From positions 62,001 to 126,000 of the forward strand of contig JAHELC010000006.1 of NCBI GenBank assembly GCA_024644405.1: a stretch of 64,000 bases of DNA. The letters run 5' to 3'. Below, piece by piece: positions 46,070 through 55,602 of the stretch (its first letter is position 1; every line of letters starts with the position of its first letter). This DNA is from Nitrospinaceae bacterium. GTDB taxonomy: Bacteria; Nitrospinota; Nitrospinia; Nitrospinales; Nitrospinaceae. Under the pieces are notes generated by a model, which did no database searches, was not told the DNA's origin, and saw only the letters and a list, made by a program, of their open reading frames with translations. The position numbers and the translations under genes were made by a program.

Positions 46070-47194
46070 TCAATTAACATGGGACGGGCTCATGACAAAC
46101 ATCTTCCCGCCGATTTGACGAATCACTCCTTTGAGTTCCAGCGTGACCAGTGTAGCTGAAACTTCTGCGGGTGACAAATAACTGTTTTCAATAACCCGGT
46201 CAATATGCTGTTCCTGAACCGACATCAGGGACATCAAATGTTCCTCCTTCGGGTTGAGCTCAACGGATTCAAAAACCTTGTTTTCCCGCTCTTTCAGCAA
46301 ATCCAAAACCGAGTCTGGGAGTTCCTCCACCACCGCCTCGGGACTGTCCGCCAACTTCGCCCCCATTTTAATCAAAGTGTGGGTTCCCCGGCTTTCGGAG
46401 GAATAAATATTTCCCGGCACGGCAAACACTTCCCGCCCCTGCTCGAGGGCAAACTGAGCGGTGATCAAGGCGCCGCTTTTTTCACCCGCTTCGATCACCA
46501 GAGTCCCGTGCGACAGTCCACTGATCACCCGGTTGCGTGCCGGAAAATTATTGCGGTCCGGTTTGGTCGACATGGGAAATTCGGAAAGAACCGCGCCGTG
46601 CTGCTCGATCTGCCGCCGCAGGGAACCGCTTTCCGGAGGATAGGTGTATTCCAATCCGCATCCGAATACCGCCACGGTAGGGTTCCCCAGTTTCAGAGCC
46701 GACTGATGAGCAATGGTATCGATTCCCCGCGCCATGCCGCTGACGATACACACTCCTCTCTCCGAAAGCGCGGTACAGAGTTTCTCGGCCGCCATCCTGC
46801 CATAGGGAGTTGCTTTACGGGTGCCCACGACGGCAAGAGGTACTGACCGTTGATCCAAAAATGTTCCCTGGTAATAAATCACCGGCGGGGGATCGTAAAT
46901 CGATTTCAACAGAAAGGGATATTGCGGATCGTCGATCGTCAGAATCCGGACTTGACGCCGCTCGGCCAGTTGATACTCCCGTTTGAGATTTTGTTCCAGA
47001 TCGAAATCAAGAATCTGCCGGGCGACTTTGTCTCCAACCCGTTCGACTTCCATCAATGCCTTGCGCGAGGCATGAAACACCTTTTCAGGCGACCCGAACG
47101 CTTTGACCAGGCGATGGCACAGGGTTTTGCCCACGCCCAAAACCATGTTGAGACCAATCCAGTATTTTTTAGATTCCCAATCGTTTCGATCCAT
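46070..47194 (-). CDS. dprA: DNA-processing protein DprA (Smf)
   Basis: 374 residues. It loads RecA on incoming single-stranded DNA in transformation. An N-terminal helix-hairpin-helix-like region (1-65) is followed by the extended Rossmann domain: VGTRKATPYGRMAAEKL, SGMARGIDTIAHQSAL, TVAVFGCGLEYTYPPE, FPARNRVISGLSHGTLVIEAGEKSG. A C-terminal winged helix (about 310-374) completes the full-length architecture. It is first gene of the dprA-topA-trmFO operon, a widespread arrangement. Confidence 0.95.
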   Translation of the reverse strand: MDRNDWESKKYWIGLNMVLGVGKTLCHRLVKAFGSPEKVFHASRKALMEVERVGDKVARQILDFDLEQNLKREYQLAERRQVRILTIDDPQYPFLLKSIYDPPPVIYYQGTFLDQRSVPLAVVGTRKATPYGRMAAEKLCTALSERGVCIVSGMARGIDTIAHQSALKLGNPTVAVFGCGLEYTYPPESGSLRRQIEQHGAVLSEFPMSTKPDRNNFPARNRVISGLSHGTLVIEAGEKSGALITAQFALEQGREVFAVPGNIYSSESRGTHTLIKMGAKLADSPEAVVEELPDSVLDLLKERENKVFESVELNPKEEHLMSLMSVQEQHIDRVIENSYLSPAEVSATLVTLELKGVIRQIGGKMFVMSPSHVN

Positions 47195-47278
47195 ACCGAA
47201 ATTTTATTGAAACAGGAAAATGGTGGTGGTCAATTCAATTTATATCATTGCCACTCAGAACCTTTTAACGTACCCGTT

Positions 47279-48124
47279 CTACCTTATTTGGCGACATAAA
47301 CTGACAAAACGATGCACGGCAATGTTAAAGGTGTGAAGCGCTTCATAATAACCTACCAGAACACGGGTATAAATGATCAACGCTTCAAACAGATCGGCTT
47401 CGTTCCCGATCCCAAAATCGTAATTCGCGGCTTCGGTTACCAGCAAGGCACGGGTCATTTTCCGGTTCTTACCCGCCAGCGTGAGTTGCTCCCGGGCCTT
47501 GTTGACCTCAATGATGGCTTCCCTCATGTTGAACAAACCGGACCCTTTGGGGGTTTTACCAGATGCATTGCTTTTCAGGTATTCGCCAACAGTTTTATGC
47601 GGGAAGTCCACAGGTTGGAAATCAGGACCGGAAATATCCACTCCTTCGGCCCAGTTGACCCCCAGATATTTCTCCAGTCGGAGTTTCGCCAGCGCGATGT
47701 CGCTGTTGAAACGGGAAATATCGTTTAACGTCCCGGCCAGGCCCAGCTTGAGTTTGGTGATTGCAGACTGGGAGATATTCTCATCTCCCTCCTCAAATTT
47801 TTTCTCCGCCTGGGTCACAGCCTTCGTAAAATGCCCCTTGACCTCTTTCGAGATCTCAAGTTGCTCCCTCCGAGTCAGAATAAGGTCGTAGTTTCGCTTT
47901 ATTTCAAGCGCAACATCCAACTGGGGAGTTGCCTTGGGGGAGGGTTTTTCGCTGGAATATCGGGCTTCCGACATCGCCAGAGCCTGTTCCAGGGAGGGGA
48001 GCTTGTCAAGGGTTTGCCTGGCCTCGACCCGGGCCCCCTGGCAGCCAACCAAAAAAATCACAATAAATATATACAAAGGAAGCCATCGTGCCGGGAAATG
48101 ATGGGTAAGACAGGTAGGAATCAT
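47279..48124 (-). CDS. TolC-like outer-membrane lipoprotein, half-length
   Basis: 281 residues. The N-terminal hydrophobic segment ends in the lipobox LVGC, so it is probably a lipoprotein. The rest is two long helical stretches; ISQSAITKLKLGLAGTLNDI with IALAKLRLEKYLGV, and later EALIIYTRVLVGYYEALHTF, resemble the helical hairpins of outer-membrane efflux proteins (TolC/OEP). Full TolC monomers are about 430 residues with two repeats, so this is a shortened or divergent relative. No periplasmic adaptor or pump gene is nearby. It could be an assembly or accessory lipoprotein. Confidence 0.65.
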   Translation of the reverse strand: MIPTCLTHHFPARWLPLYIFIVIFLVGCQGARVEARQTLDKLPSLEQALAMSEARYSSEKPSPKATPQLDVALEIKRNYDLILTRREQLEISKEVKGHFTKAVTQAEKKFEEGDENISQSAITKLKLGLAGTLNDISRFNSDIALAKLRLEKYLGVNWAEGVDISGPDFQPVDFPHKTVGEYLKSNASGKTPKGSGLFNMREAIIEVNKAREQLTLAGKNRKMTRALLVTEAANYDFGIGNEADLFEALIIYTRVLVGYYEALHTFNIAVHRFVSLCRQIR

Positions 48125-48609
48125 GGGTTCAGGCTCCTTTTAAACCCCGTGGAGGGCCCAATAATGGCTGCCAATATGATTCTTTGAGTGGAGCCCAAAA
48201 AAAGAGGGATACTGAACAACCGAAAAGAAGTCTTGATGGCAACCAAGAAGATAACCGAAATTATCTTGTTTAACTCTTTAAGGCTTTTTTGCCTAAAATT
48301 TAGGCATAATGTCCAGTATCCCGAACCTTTATAGGAGAAAGTTATCATAGAGAGAGGCTTGATGTCAATACAATTTTGAGCGCTGGATCGTCCTGAAATC
48401 AACATTAAAAACATATTTAAATCAATAATTTCAATAGGTTATATCAACTATAGAGATATGGTTATTTGGCTGTACCCTGGAGAGGTGATTTATAACTATT
48501 TGTTTTTAAAAGAGTTATAAAGTCACCATTTTTGAGAAAATGGGCCTCCCCCAAAACGGCATAAACAAAATAACTCAAAATTTTACAATTAGTTATAAGG
48601 TTTAGTCAG
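48125..48609. other. 485-base AT-rich intergenic region with inverted repeats
   Basis: No credible gene. It contains a perfect palindrome GCCTAAAATTTAGGC (48291-48305), an AATTTCAATAGGTTA motif (48427-48441), an interrupted inverted repeat (48485-48526) and another AGTTATAA (48591-48598) next to the M50 gene stop. This looks regulatory or terminator-like; the lipoprotein promoter should lie on its left part. Confidence 0.5.
48485..48526. repeat. Inverted repeat GTGATTTATAACT / AGTTATAAAGTCAC
   Basis: Arms of 13-14 bases match except for one inserted base, separated by 15 bases. AT-rich. It could be a regulator site or fold as a hairpin in the read-through transcript of the M50 gene. A further AGTTATAA occurs at 48591-48598. 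Confidence 0.55.
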
Positions 48610-49515
48610 TTAACCCACACCAAAAGGAACCGGCACAAAGGTGAGGATCAGTATCAGAATGGATGCATATCCCACGATACGATGTTTCGGTTCCAATGGA
48701 ATGGATTCATCCAATACTGGGGGATGTCTCAAACCCAAAATTAGAACCAAACCCGCCCACACCCACCACCCTACCCAGTTAAATCCGAGAACGATTAAAG
48801 CAACCAAAAATAATCCCGCCGCGACGAAAGAACGTTTGCGATTGAACAGGGAATAGACCACATGCCCGCCGTCCAATTGACCCAACGGCAGCAGGTTCAA
48901 CGCCGTAAAAAACATTCCCAGCCAACCTGCAATAGCCAGTGGATGCAAATGAATGGTGACATCGGTCACCATAGGATTCACACCCAAAACCGCCTCGGTC
49001 ATTGCCCACATAATGAGAGAGGATCCGAAAAACAAGTTGGATCCTTCCAAATTATCTCCTAACGTCATCGGGGAATTCATTAAACCGACCCACAATACGG
49101 GAACTGCTACGATAAATCCTGCAATCGGTCCGGAAGCTCCAATCTCCATCAATGCTTTACGGTTCGGTATAGGTTCCTTGATCATGATGAACGCGCCCAT
49201 TGTCCCTATATTTAAAAAAAAAGGTATCGGAGGCACAGGCAGAAAGTTCGGCAGGGACGAATTCACATTATTCGCCCGGCAGGCCCAGTAATGTCCGAAT
49301 TCATGAGTGCCCAGAATCAGTATCAGGCCGAAAGAATACCAGGGCCCTTTCACCATCCAGGTGGTAAAAACAGTGGCCAGAAAAAGACCCAGGAAAATGG
49401 CAACGGTTTTAAAATTGATCGGAAAACGCGGACCGGAAAAGGCGGAATAGATCGGATAATCGGGCTTGCCGGGTTCCTGTTCGGGTTGCGGCCGGTTTTG
49501 TGATTCCATATCCAT
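48610..49515 (-). CDS. Membrane zinc metalloprotease, site-2 protease (M50) family
   Basis: 301 residues with about six to seven membrane helices. Zinc ligands are in GTHEFGH (His71, Glu72, His75) and in the second motif GQLDGGHVVYSLF near residue 218. The extra segment ANNVNSSLPNFLPVPPIPFF and GPIAGFIVAVPVLWVG are typical of the EGY1/YdcA-like group of S2P homologues that lack a PDZ domain. It would cleave membrane-embedded substrates such as anti-sigma factors; the target is unknown. It follows proA by 54 bases on the same strand. Confidence 0.9.
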   Translation of the reverse strand: MDMESQNRPQPEQEPGKPDYPIYSAFSGPRFPINFKTVAIFLGLFLATVFTTWMVKGPWYSFGLILILGTHEFGHYWACRANNVNSSLPNFLPVPPIPFFLNIGTMGAFIMIKEPIPNRKALMEIGASGPIAGFIVAVPVLWVGLMNSPMTLGDNLEGSNLFFGSSLIMWAMTEAVLGVNPMVTDVTIHLHPLAIAGWLGMFFTALNLLPLGQLDGGHVVYSLFNRKRSFVAAGLFLVALIVLGFNWVGWWVWAGLVLILGLRHPPVLDESIPLEPKHRIVGYASILILILTFVPVPFGVG

Positions 49516-49569
49516 AAATCAGACCAACCCTGATCGCCGCATCACCGACTTCATTTCGGAATCCGCGAC

Positions 49570-50883
49570 TCAACTCTTGGTGAGCGGCTTGTGGGTGAAC
49601 GATTTCCCGTCTTTTCCCGAATAATCCGCCACGATCTGGCCGTTGCCCACCAGTTTGTATTTATAAATGACGAGACCCTCCAATCCGACAGGTCCCCGGG
49701 CATGGGTTTTGTTGGTACTGATGCCGATTTCCGCACCCAGGCCGAACCGGAAGCCGTCCGCAAACCGGGTCGAGGCGTTCACCATCACGCTGGCCGAATC
49801 CACTTCATTCAAAAACCGTTCAGCCCGCTCCTTGTTTTCGGTAACGATGGTATCGGTGTGGCCCGAGCCATGCGTGTTGATATGGTCGACTGCTTCCGAT
49901 AGATCATCGACAATCTTGAGGGACAGTTTGAGATCATTGTATTCCGCATCCCAATCGTCGGCCTCTGCCCGTTTCAGGTCGGGAATCAGACTGCACGTCT
50001 TCAGGCAACCCACCAGTTCCACCTCCTGCTCGCGGAATTGTTGCACGAGAGACGGCAACACCTTCGGGGCGATGGCCTGATGCACCAACAGCGTTTCCAT
50101 CGCATTACAGGCGGCGGCATACTGGAGCTTGGAGTCGATGGCCAACCGAATGGCCTTGTCGACATCCGCCTCCTCATCGAGATAGACGTGGCACAATCCT
50201 TCCGAATGCCCGAGTACCGGTATTTTGGTATGGTCCTGGACGTAGCGCACAAACTGATTGCTTCCGCGCGGAACAATCAGGTTGATGTATTGATCCTGCT
50301 TCAGCATCTCGGCCACTTCCGCCCGGGTTTCGATCAATTGCACCGCCGCGACGGGAACGCCCTGCACTTCAGACAACGCTTTCTGGATCAAGTCCACAAT
50401 CACCCGGTTGGAGTTTTGCGCTTCGGCCCCTCCCTTCAAAATGACGGCGTTACCCGATTTAAAACACAGGGCGGAAATCTGGGGAACGGCATCGGGCCGG
50501 GATTCAAAGATGGCACCGATCACTCCAATGGGACAGGACACGCGGGTCAATTCCAACCCCTTGTCCAATTCCATCGCCGCCTGCAGCTGTCCAACGGGAT
50601 CAGGCAGTTCCGCCACACTGCGGATGCCCTGGGCCATTCCCAGAACCTTGGTTTCATCGACCGCCAGCCGTGCCACGAGCGGACCGGGGATTTTCTCTTT
50701 TTTGGCGAATTCCAGGTCCTGGCGGTTGGCCTCGAGAATTGCGTTGCAATGGTTTTCGATCTGCGTCGCCATTCCCTGCAACACCCGGTTCTTGGTTGCC
50801 GTATCCAACCGGGAAAGAACCAGGGCCGCCGCTTTGGCGTCTGAGGCGATTTCGGACAAGTTTTTTTCTATCAAGTTAGTCAC
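49570..50883 (-). CDS. proA: Glutamate-5-semialdehyde dehydrogenase
   Basis: 437 residues. It reduces gamma-glutamyl phosphate to glutamate semialdehyde in proline synthesis. Features include VSCPIGVIGAIFESRPDAVPQISALC, GGAEAQNSNRV, LIVPRGSNQFVRYVQ, GHSEGLCHVYLDEEAD, the catalytic cysteine in QYAAACNAMETLLVH, and NASTRFADGFRFGLGAEIGIST. Length is slightly above the usual 415-420. Its start overlaps the stop of the LRR gene by eight bases, linking it to the exported-protein cluster. proB is not in the window. Confidence 0.96.
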   Translation of the reverse strand: MTNLIEKNLSEIASDAKAAALVLSRLDTATKNRVLQGMATQIENHCNAILEANRQDLEFAKKEKIPGPLVARLAVDETKVLGMAQGIRSVAELPDPVGQLQAAMELDKGLELTRVSCPIGVIGAIFESRPDAVPQISALCFKSGNAVILKGGAEAQNSNRVIVDLIQKALSEVQGVPVAAVQLIETRAEVAEMLKQDQYINLIVPRGSNQFVRYVQDHTKIPVLGHSEGLCHVYLDEEADVDKAIRLAIDSKLQYAAACNAMETLLVHQAIAPKVLPSLVQQFREQEVELVGCLKTCSLIPDLKRAEADDWDAEYNDLKLSLKIVDDLSEAVDHINTHGSGHTDTIVTENKERAERFLNEVDSASVMVNASTRFADGFRFGLGAEIGISTNKTHARGPVGLEGLVIYKYKLVGNGQIVADYSGKDGKSFTHKPLTKS

Positions 50884-51850
50884 TGGCAGCCGACGGATAA
50901 AGTGGGTTTTTAATTTGTTTTAATTTATTTTTGAGAGCTTCCACCCCTTTTTCTCCGATCTCGTTGCCCCACATTCTAAGAAACTGTAGGCTGGCCAACA
51001 CCTTGGACCCCGCCAAATACATGGCCCCCTGGGTGGTAATGCCGTTCCACTGCAAATCGAGTTCAACCAGGTTTTTAAATACCGGGGATTCCTTCATGGA
51101 AAGCATCCCCAGATCCCCCAACTTGTTGTTTTTGAGCAGCAGGGTCTTGAGGTTGGTCAGCGCCTTGGAATCGGCGATGCTCTGGATGCCCGACGGACCG
51201 ATTTTGTTTTCTCCCAAATCCAGAATTTCGAGATGGTTTAAAAATTTGGAATCGCTCAAAAACTTAACACCTCTATCGCTGATCCCGTTTTTCGCCAGTC
51301 TCAACTCCCGGATACTGCCGATCACTTCCGACTGGGCCAGGGCCTTGAGGCCCTCGTCACCAATCTGGTTCCCGGTGAGATCCAGGGAAACCAGCTTCAT
51401 GGTCGTTTTGGACTCGGCGATGGCTTCGGCCCCCTTGGGGCCAATTTTGTTTCCAAACAAACTGATCGTAGATAAATTGGGATAGGCCTTGGATTCAAAC
51501 AAGGCCTTCACGCCATCGTCCTGAATCTGGTTGTTGAATAAATTGAGAACCTTCAGGTTCTGTAAATAATTGGATTGAGCCAGCGCCTCGGCACCTTCGT
51601 CTCCCAGATTGTGGGTATTCAGGTCCAGGGTTTCCACCTTTTCAAGCAGTTTCGATTCGGCCAATTGCTTGATGCCTGCGTCATACAGCATTCCGCTGTG
51701 ATTCAGCTTAAGATATTTACCTTCCTGTTTCAGGTCCTTAAGAATGAGCACGTTGATATCCAGTGCAAAAGCGGTCCCCATTCCCGTCAGAAGCAGAACT
51801 ATCGTGCCCAGCAAACTCAGCCGCATTATTTTTATATGTTTTTTTCTCAT
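50876..51850 (-). CDS. Exported leucine-rich-repeat protein, RNase-inhibitor type (LRR-1)
   Basis: 324 residues. Signal peptide at the N terminus (core about 12-27, cleavage near AFA-LD). The mature part has about eight repeats of about 27 residues of the pattern LxxLxLxxNxIGDEGxxALAxSxxL, the ribonuclease-inhibitor LRR class. It ends in a lysine-rich tail. It is a probable periplasmic or surface protein-binding scaffold; the partner is unknown. The NHL gene upstream overlaps its start by four bases and proA follows with an eight-base overlap. It is paralogous to the LRR protein at 54056-54844. Confidence 0.88.
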   Translation of the reverse strand: MRKKHIKIMRLSLLGTIVLLLTGMGTAFALDINVLILKDLKQEGKYLKLNHSGMLYDAGIKQLAESKLLEKVETLDLNTHNLGDEGAEALAQSNYLQNLKVLNLFNNQIQDDGVKALFESKAYPNLSTISLFGNKIGPKGAEAIAESKTTMKLVSLDLTGNQIGDEGLKALAQSEVIGSIRELRLAKNGISDRGVKFLSDSKFLNHLEILDLGENKIGPSGIQSIADSKALTNLKTLLLKNNKLGDLGMLSMKESPVFKNLVELDLQWNGITTQGAMYLAGSKVLASLQFLRMWGNEIGEKGVEALKNKLKQIKNPLYPSAASD

Positions 51851-54003
51851 GGAAAATTATGCACCGTTATACGAACTTCCAAACCATCCTGCAACCAGCC
51901 GATATTACTGTTTCCGGCGACTGTGGAAATGATCCCCTGAGGATCGATTTTCCGGATGCGGTTGTTGTCCCGGTCAGAAAAGTAAAGATTTCCCTCTTTA
52001 TCGAAGGCCATGCGGTAGGGGCTTTTCAATTGGGCCTGGTTCGCGGGACCGCCATCCCCGCCATAACCGGGAGACCCAGTCCCCGCTACATGCATGATGT
52101 TTCCTTCCTTGCTTATTTTGCGGATGCGGTGACTGGTTTCTTCCGCGATAAACAGCTCTCCGTCGGGGCTGAAGGTGAGCCCTCCCGGAGACCGGATTCC
52201 CGCCTGAATCGCCGGCCCGCCATCGCCGGAATCCCTGAATTCTCCCGTACCGGCGAATATCGTCACATTCTGGTTCCTGTCAATTTTTCTGATTTTACTA
52301 CTTCCTGAGTCGGAAATAAATATTTCTCCGTTCTGGCTAATGGCAATTCCGTTGGGATGAATTTCTTCATCCACAATTTTTACCCAGGTATCCGAAGCCA
52401 GTGTGGACACAACTCCCTGAGTATCCACCTTACGGATTTTCCGGTTGGTCAGGTCCGCCAGATAGACATTACCCTGACGATCCACCGCAATGTCCTGAAT
52501 CACTCCAAACGAAGCCTGGAGCGCCGGTCCACCGTCGCCTTTGTCTCCCAACACCCCATTGCCGGCAAACCGGGTGATTTTGCCTTGAGGATCGATTTTT
52601 CGGACAACTTTGCTGTTCCCCTGGGGAGACACGAAGTAAATATCGTCTTGGGGGCCCACTGCCATGGCTCCCGGCAAAAATAACGATGCCTCGGAGGCCG
52701 GACCGCCATCCCCTTCATTTCCCTGATCTCCCGTACCCGCCAAAGTGAAGATAAAACCTTTTTCATCAATCTGACGCAGGCGGTTATGCATTTTATCCGA
52801 AAAAATTACACGCCCCTTGCTGTCTACCGCCATTCCCGAAGGGGAATCCAGAGTGGCTCCCGCACCTGGGCCGCCGTCACCCCGAAACCAGGAGTTGCCG
52901 TTGCCGGCAAGGGTAGCAATGGCGTGGGATTTTAAATCCATACTCCTGACCCGGAAATGATTGCGGTCCACGATTATCAGTTTCCCATCGGGACTCAACG
53001 CCAGTGCGAAGGGCAAATGGAGAGTGGTTTCGGATGCGATTTCATTGTCCCCGTTATATTCATACTTCCCGATTCCCATAACGGTAGTCATGATACCCAG
53101 TGAGTCCACTTTGCGGATTCGGTTGTTGTTCCGGTCGGCAATGTACAGGTTGCCCCGGTCATCGACAACCACATCGGTGGGATATGCCAGACTGGCACGC
53201 GTGGCCGGTCCGTAATCCCCGGCGAAGAAATGAGTGCCGTCTCCAGCCACGGTTGTGATGATCCCCTGGGTATCCACTTTGCGAATACGATTGTTGCCCC
53301 GGTCGGCGATATACAGATTGCCTTTCCTGTCCAGATCGATCCCAAACGGATATTTCAGAAAGGCGCCGGTTGCCGGACCGAAATCGCCGCCAAACTCGGG
53401 AAGTCCCATCCCAGCTACGGTGGATATCTTTCCCTGGGAATCGACTTTTCTAATACGATTATTTGAGCGGTCGGAAATATACAGATTTCCTTTTCCATCA
53501 CACACCAAGTCGGATGGATAGTTCAGATAAGCTTGAACCGCTGGACCGCCATCACCCCCCATATCGGGGTCACCGGCCCCGGCCACGGTGGTCACGATCC
53601 CTGATGTATCGATCCGGCGAATGCGGTGATTGTTACGGTCGGCCACATATAAATTTCCGGCTTGATCCAGACACAACCCGGCAGGAAAATTAAAAGAAGC
53701 TTTCAGGGCCGGACCATTATCTCCGCTGAACCCCGCCAACCCGTTGCCCGCAATGGTGGTGATAATGCCGTCCTTACCCACCTTACGAATACGGTTCTTG
53801 GATCGATGCGATATGAATAAATTACCTTCCGGGTCGACCACCACTCCGTCGACCAGGGTCACGATCACTTCCGTCGCTTTGTTGCCGTCGCCGATGTCCT
53901 TGTAGGGATAAGGACCCGACCCAGAGTCCGCGCTTGTGCTCATGCCGGTCACCAACAAGGTGAAGCACCAGGCAATCGAATATATATTTTTTATAGTTAG
54001 CAT
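51847..54003 (-). CDS. Exported NHL-repeat protein with twelve repeats
   Basis: 718 residues. The signal peptide (about 1-25, MSTSADS) is followed by twelve NHL units of about 55 residues. Each reads approximately DxxGNLYIADRxNNRIRKVD, then GIITTVAGxG and a GDGGPAxxAxL connector. The count fits two six-bladed propellers. The repeats are very regular, and weakest in repeats 6 and 8. NHL propellers bind proteins, RNA or carbohydrates; this one is exported so a ligand- or protein-binding role in the envelope is likely. It is translationally coupled to LRR-1 and 52 bases downstream of LRR-2. Confidence 0.9.
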   Translation of the reverse strand: MLTIKNIYSIAWCFTLLVTGMSTSADSGSGPYPYKDIGDGNKATEVIVTLVDGVVVDPEGNLFISHRSKNRIRKVGKDGIITTIAGNGLAGFSGDNGPALKASFNFPAGLCLDQAGNLYVADRNNHRIRRIDTSGIVTTVAGAGDPDMGGDGGPAVQAYLNYPSDLVCDGKGNLYISDRSNNRIRKVDSQGKISTVAGMGLPEFGGDFGPATGAFLKYPFGIDLDRKGNLYIADRGNNRIRKVDTQGIITTVAGDGTHFFAGDYGPATRASLAYPTDVVVDDRGNLYIADRNNNRIRKVDSLGIMTTVMGIGKYEYNGDNEIASETTLHLPFALALSPDGKLIIVDRNHFRVRSMDLKSHAIATLAGNGNSWFRGDGGPGAGATLDSPSGMAVDSKGRVIFSDKMHNRLRQIDEKGFIFTLAGTGDQGNEGDGGPASEASLFLPGAMAVGPQDDIYFVSPQGNSKVVRKIDPQGKITRFAGNGVLGDKGDGGPALQASFGVIQDIAVDRQGNVYLADLTNRKIRKVDTQGVVSTLASDTWVKIVDEEIHPNGIAISQNGEIFISDSGSSKIRKIDRNQNVTIFAGTGEFRDSGDGGPAIQAGIRSPGGLTFSPDGELFIAEETSHRIRKISKEGNIMHVAGTGSPGYGGDGGPANQAQLKSPYRMAFDKEGNLYFSDRDNNRIRKIDPQGIISTVAGNSNIGWLQDGLEVRITVHNFP

Positions 54004-54055
54004 TAATCTTTTAATTTTAACAATTTATATGTTCTTTATTAAAGCAAAATATAAA

Positions 54056-54844
54056 TTATCGAATTACAATCTGAACGCGTTGGTCCTTGTTGTATTTGAA
54101 CATGGCCTTCAGGGTTTTCTCCCCCAGTGTGTTTTGGATCATGTCCAGTAAGGCCAGCTTTGGAAAGTTCTCCGATTTGACCAACGCCACAGCGCCGTCA
54201 TCGGTAATGATATTTTGCCCGACATACAGCTGAGTGAGATTGGGGAAGTTCGGCGATTTGGCCAGGCTCTTGGCCCCTTCATCCCCTATTTCGTTGCGGA
54301 ACAGGCTCAGGGTTTCCAAGGCGGGAAAGGCCTTGGATTGGGCCAGATAACTGACTGCCTCAGGCGTGATGAGGTTATCGTTCAGCAACAGGGTTTTCAG
54401 ATGGATAAAATGATCCGATTCCGCCATCAGCGCGATACCGTCTTCGCCGATTTCATTTTTCCAGAGCTTTAGCGTTTCCAGGTTTTTCAGATAGGGAGAT
54501 TCCACTAAAGCCAGAACTCCCAAGTCTCCCAGGAAGTTTCCCCACAAGTCCAGATGCTTCAATTGGGCCAGATGGGGAGACTGCGCCAGGGCTTCCATCC
54601 CTTCCTTTTTGATCTGGTTCCCTTCCAACAGCAGAGTGGTCACTCCATTCAGGACTTCCATCTGAGCCAATTGTTTGGCCCCGGCGGTCCTGATTCTCTG
54701 TCGGGTTAAGTCAAGAGTTTTACCGTCCTTGCTCAACCGGCTTTGCACCAGGCTTTCCACATCTAGCGCCAGGGCAGAAGTACTTTGCAGTCCGATGAAA
54801 ACCCAACTGCATATAACCAGTGATTTTACAAGGAGTCTCGGCAT
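54056..54844 (-). CDS. Exported leucine-rich-repeat protein, RNase-inhibitor type (LRR-2)
   Basis: 262 residues with a signal peptide (core about 8-24, cleavage near ALA-LD). The mature N terminus LDVESLVQSRLSKDGKTLDL parallels LRR-1 (LDINVLILKDLKQEGKYLKL), so they are clear paralogues. About six to seven 27-residue repeats contain motifs such as LSLFRNEIGDEGAKSLAKS. It ends with a basic segment. It is first gene of the LRR-NHL-LRR trio, 65 bases after the glycosyltransferase gene on the same strand. Confidence 0.88.
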   Translation of the reverse strand: MPRLLVKSLVICSWVFIGLQSTSALALDVESLVQSRLSKDGKTLDLTRQRIRTAGAKQLAQMEVLNGVTTLLLEGNQIKKEGMEALAQSPHLAQLKHLDLWGNFLGDLGVLALVESPYLKNLETLKLWKNEIGEDGIALMAESDHFIHLKTLLLNDNLITPEAVSYLAQSKAFPALETLSLFRNEIGDEGAKSLAKSPNFPNLTQLYVGQNIITDDGAVALVKSENFPKLALLDMIQNTLGEKTLKAMFKYNKDQRVQIVIR

Positions 54845-54909
54845 CTTGATTTCCCTTTCCAGTCCTGCAAGAGGACGGCCGTAGATATGACCGGTGGATA
54901 AGAGCCGGG

Positions 54910-55593
54910 TTAGGTTACCAAATATTTGAAGATCGTGTAGATAATTTTTGTGCCGGCTTTCAGGGTGCCGGAGACCGTTCCCGTGATCTTGGAAACGCCG
55001 ATCCGCATGCGGTAACGCACCGCAACCTCCCGGATTCGCAACCCTTTCTGCACCGCCTTGATCTGCATTTCCACCGTCCAGCCGAAATCCTTGTCCCGCA
55101 TCCCTATGGCCTGCAACGATTCAAAACGAATCGCCCGGAACGGGCCGAGATCGGTGAATCGATGGCCGAAAAACAGCCGGATCAGGAATACCGCCAGCTG
55201 GTTCCCGTAGCGGGCCTGTGGCAGCAGGGCTTTCCGGCTTTCTTCGAGGATCATCCGGCTCCCCACAACAAAGTCCGCCTCCCCTGCCAGGATGGGTTCC
55301 AACAGCAGATCAATTTCTTCGGGGAAGTCGCTGTAATCACCATCCAGAAACACGACGATATCAGGATCATCCAGAGCCGCCATCCCTGAGAGACAGGCCT
55401 GGCCATAACCCCGGCGTTTTTCATAGACCACAGTCGCCCCGTTTTCACGGGCCATATCGGCGGTCCGGTCAGTGGAACGGTTGTCCACGACAATGACTTG
55501 ATGCAATCGGTCCCGGGGAAGCTCGTTCAGCACATGAGGCAGGGATTCTTCTTCGTTATAGGCGGGAATGATAACCGATATTTTTGGGGACAT
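54910..55593 (-). CDS. Family 2 glycosyltransferase (dolichol-phosphate-mannose-synthase-like)
   Basis: 227 residues. GT-A fold with ISVIIPAYNEEESLPHVLNE, VVDNRSTDRTADMA, KRRGYGQACLSGM and the metal-binding IVVFLDGDYSDFPEE, then LGPFRAIRFESLQAIGMRDKDFGWTVEMQIKA. It transfers sugar from a nucleotide sugar to a lipid or glycan; the specificity cannot be read. There is no C-terminal membrane domain. It sits nine bases after trpA, so it is probably transcribed with the trp operon. Confidence 0.9.
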   Translation of the reverse strand: MSPKISVIIPAYNEEESLPHVLNELPRDRLHQVIVVDNRSTDRTADMARENGATVVYEKRRGYGQACLSGMAALDDPDIVVFLDGDYSDFPEEIDLLLEPILAGEADFVVGSRMILEESRKALLPQARYGNQLAVFLIRLFFGHRFTDLGPFRAIRFESLQAIGMRDKDFGWTVEMQIKAVQKGLRIREVAVRYRMRIGVSKITGTVSGTLKAGTKIIYTIFKYLVT

Positions 55594-55602
55594 GGACCGC
55601 CC

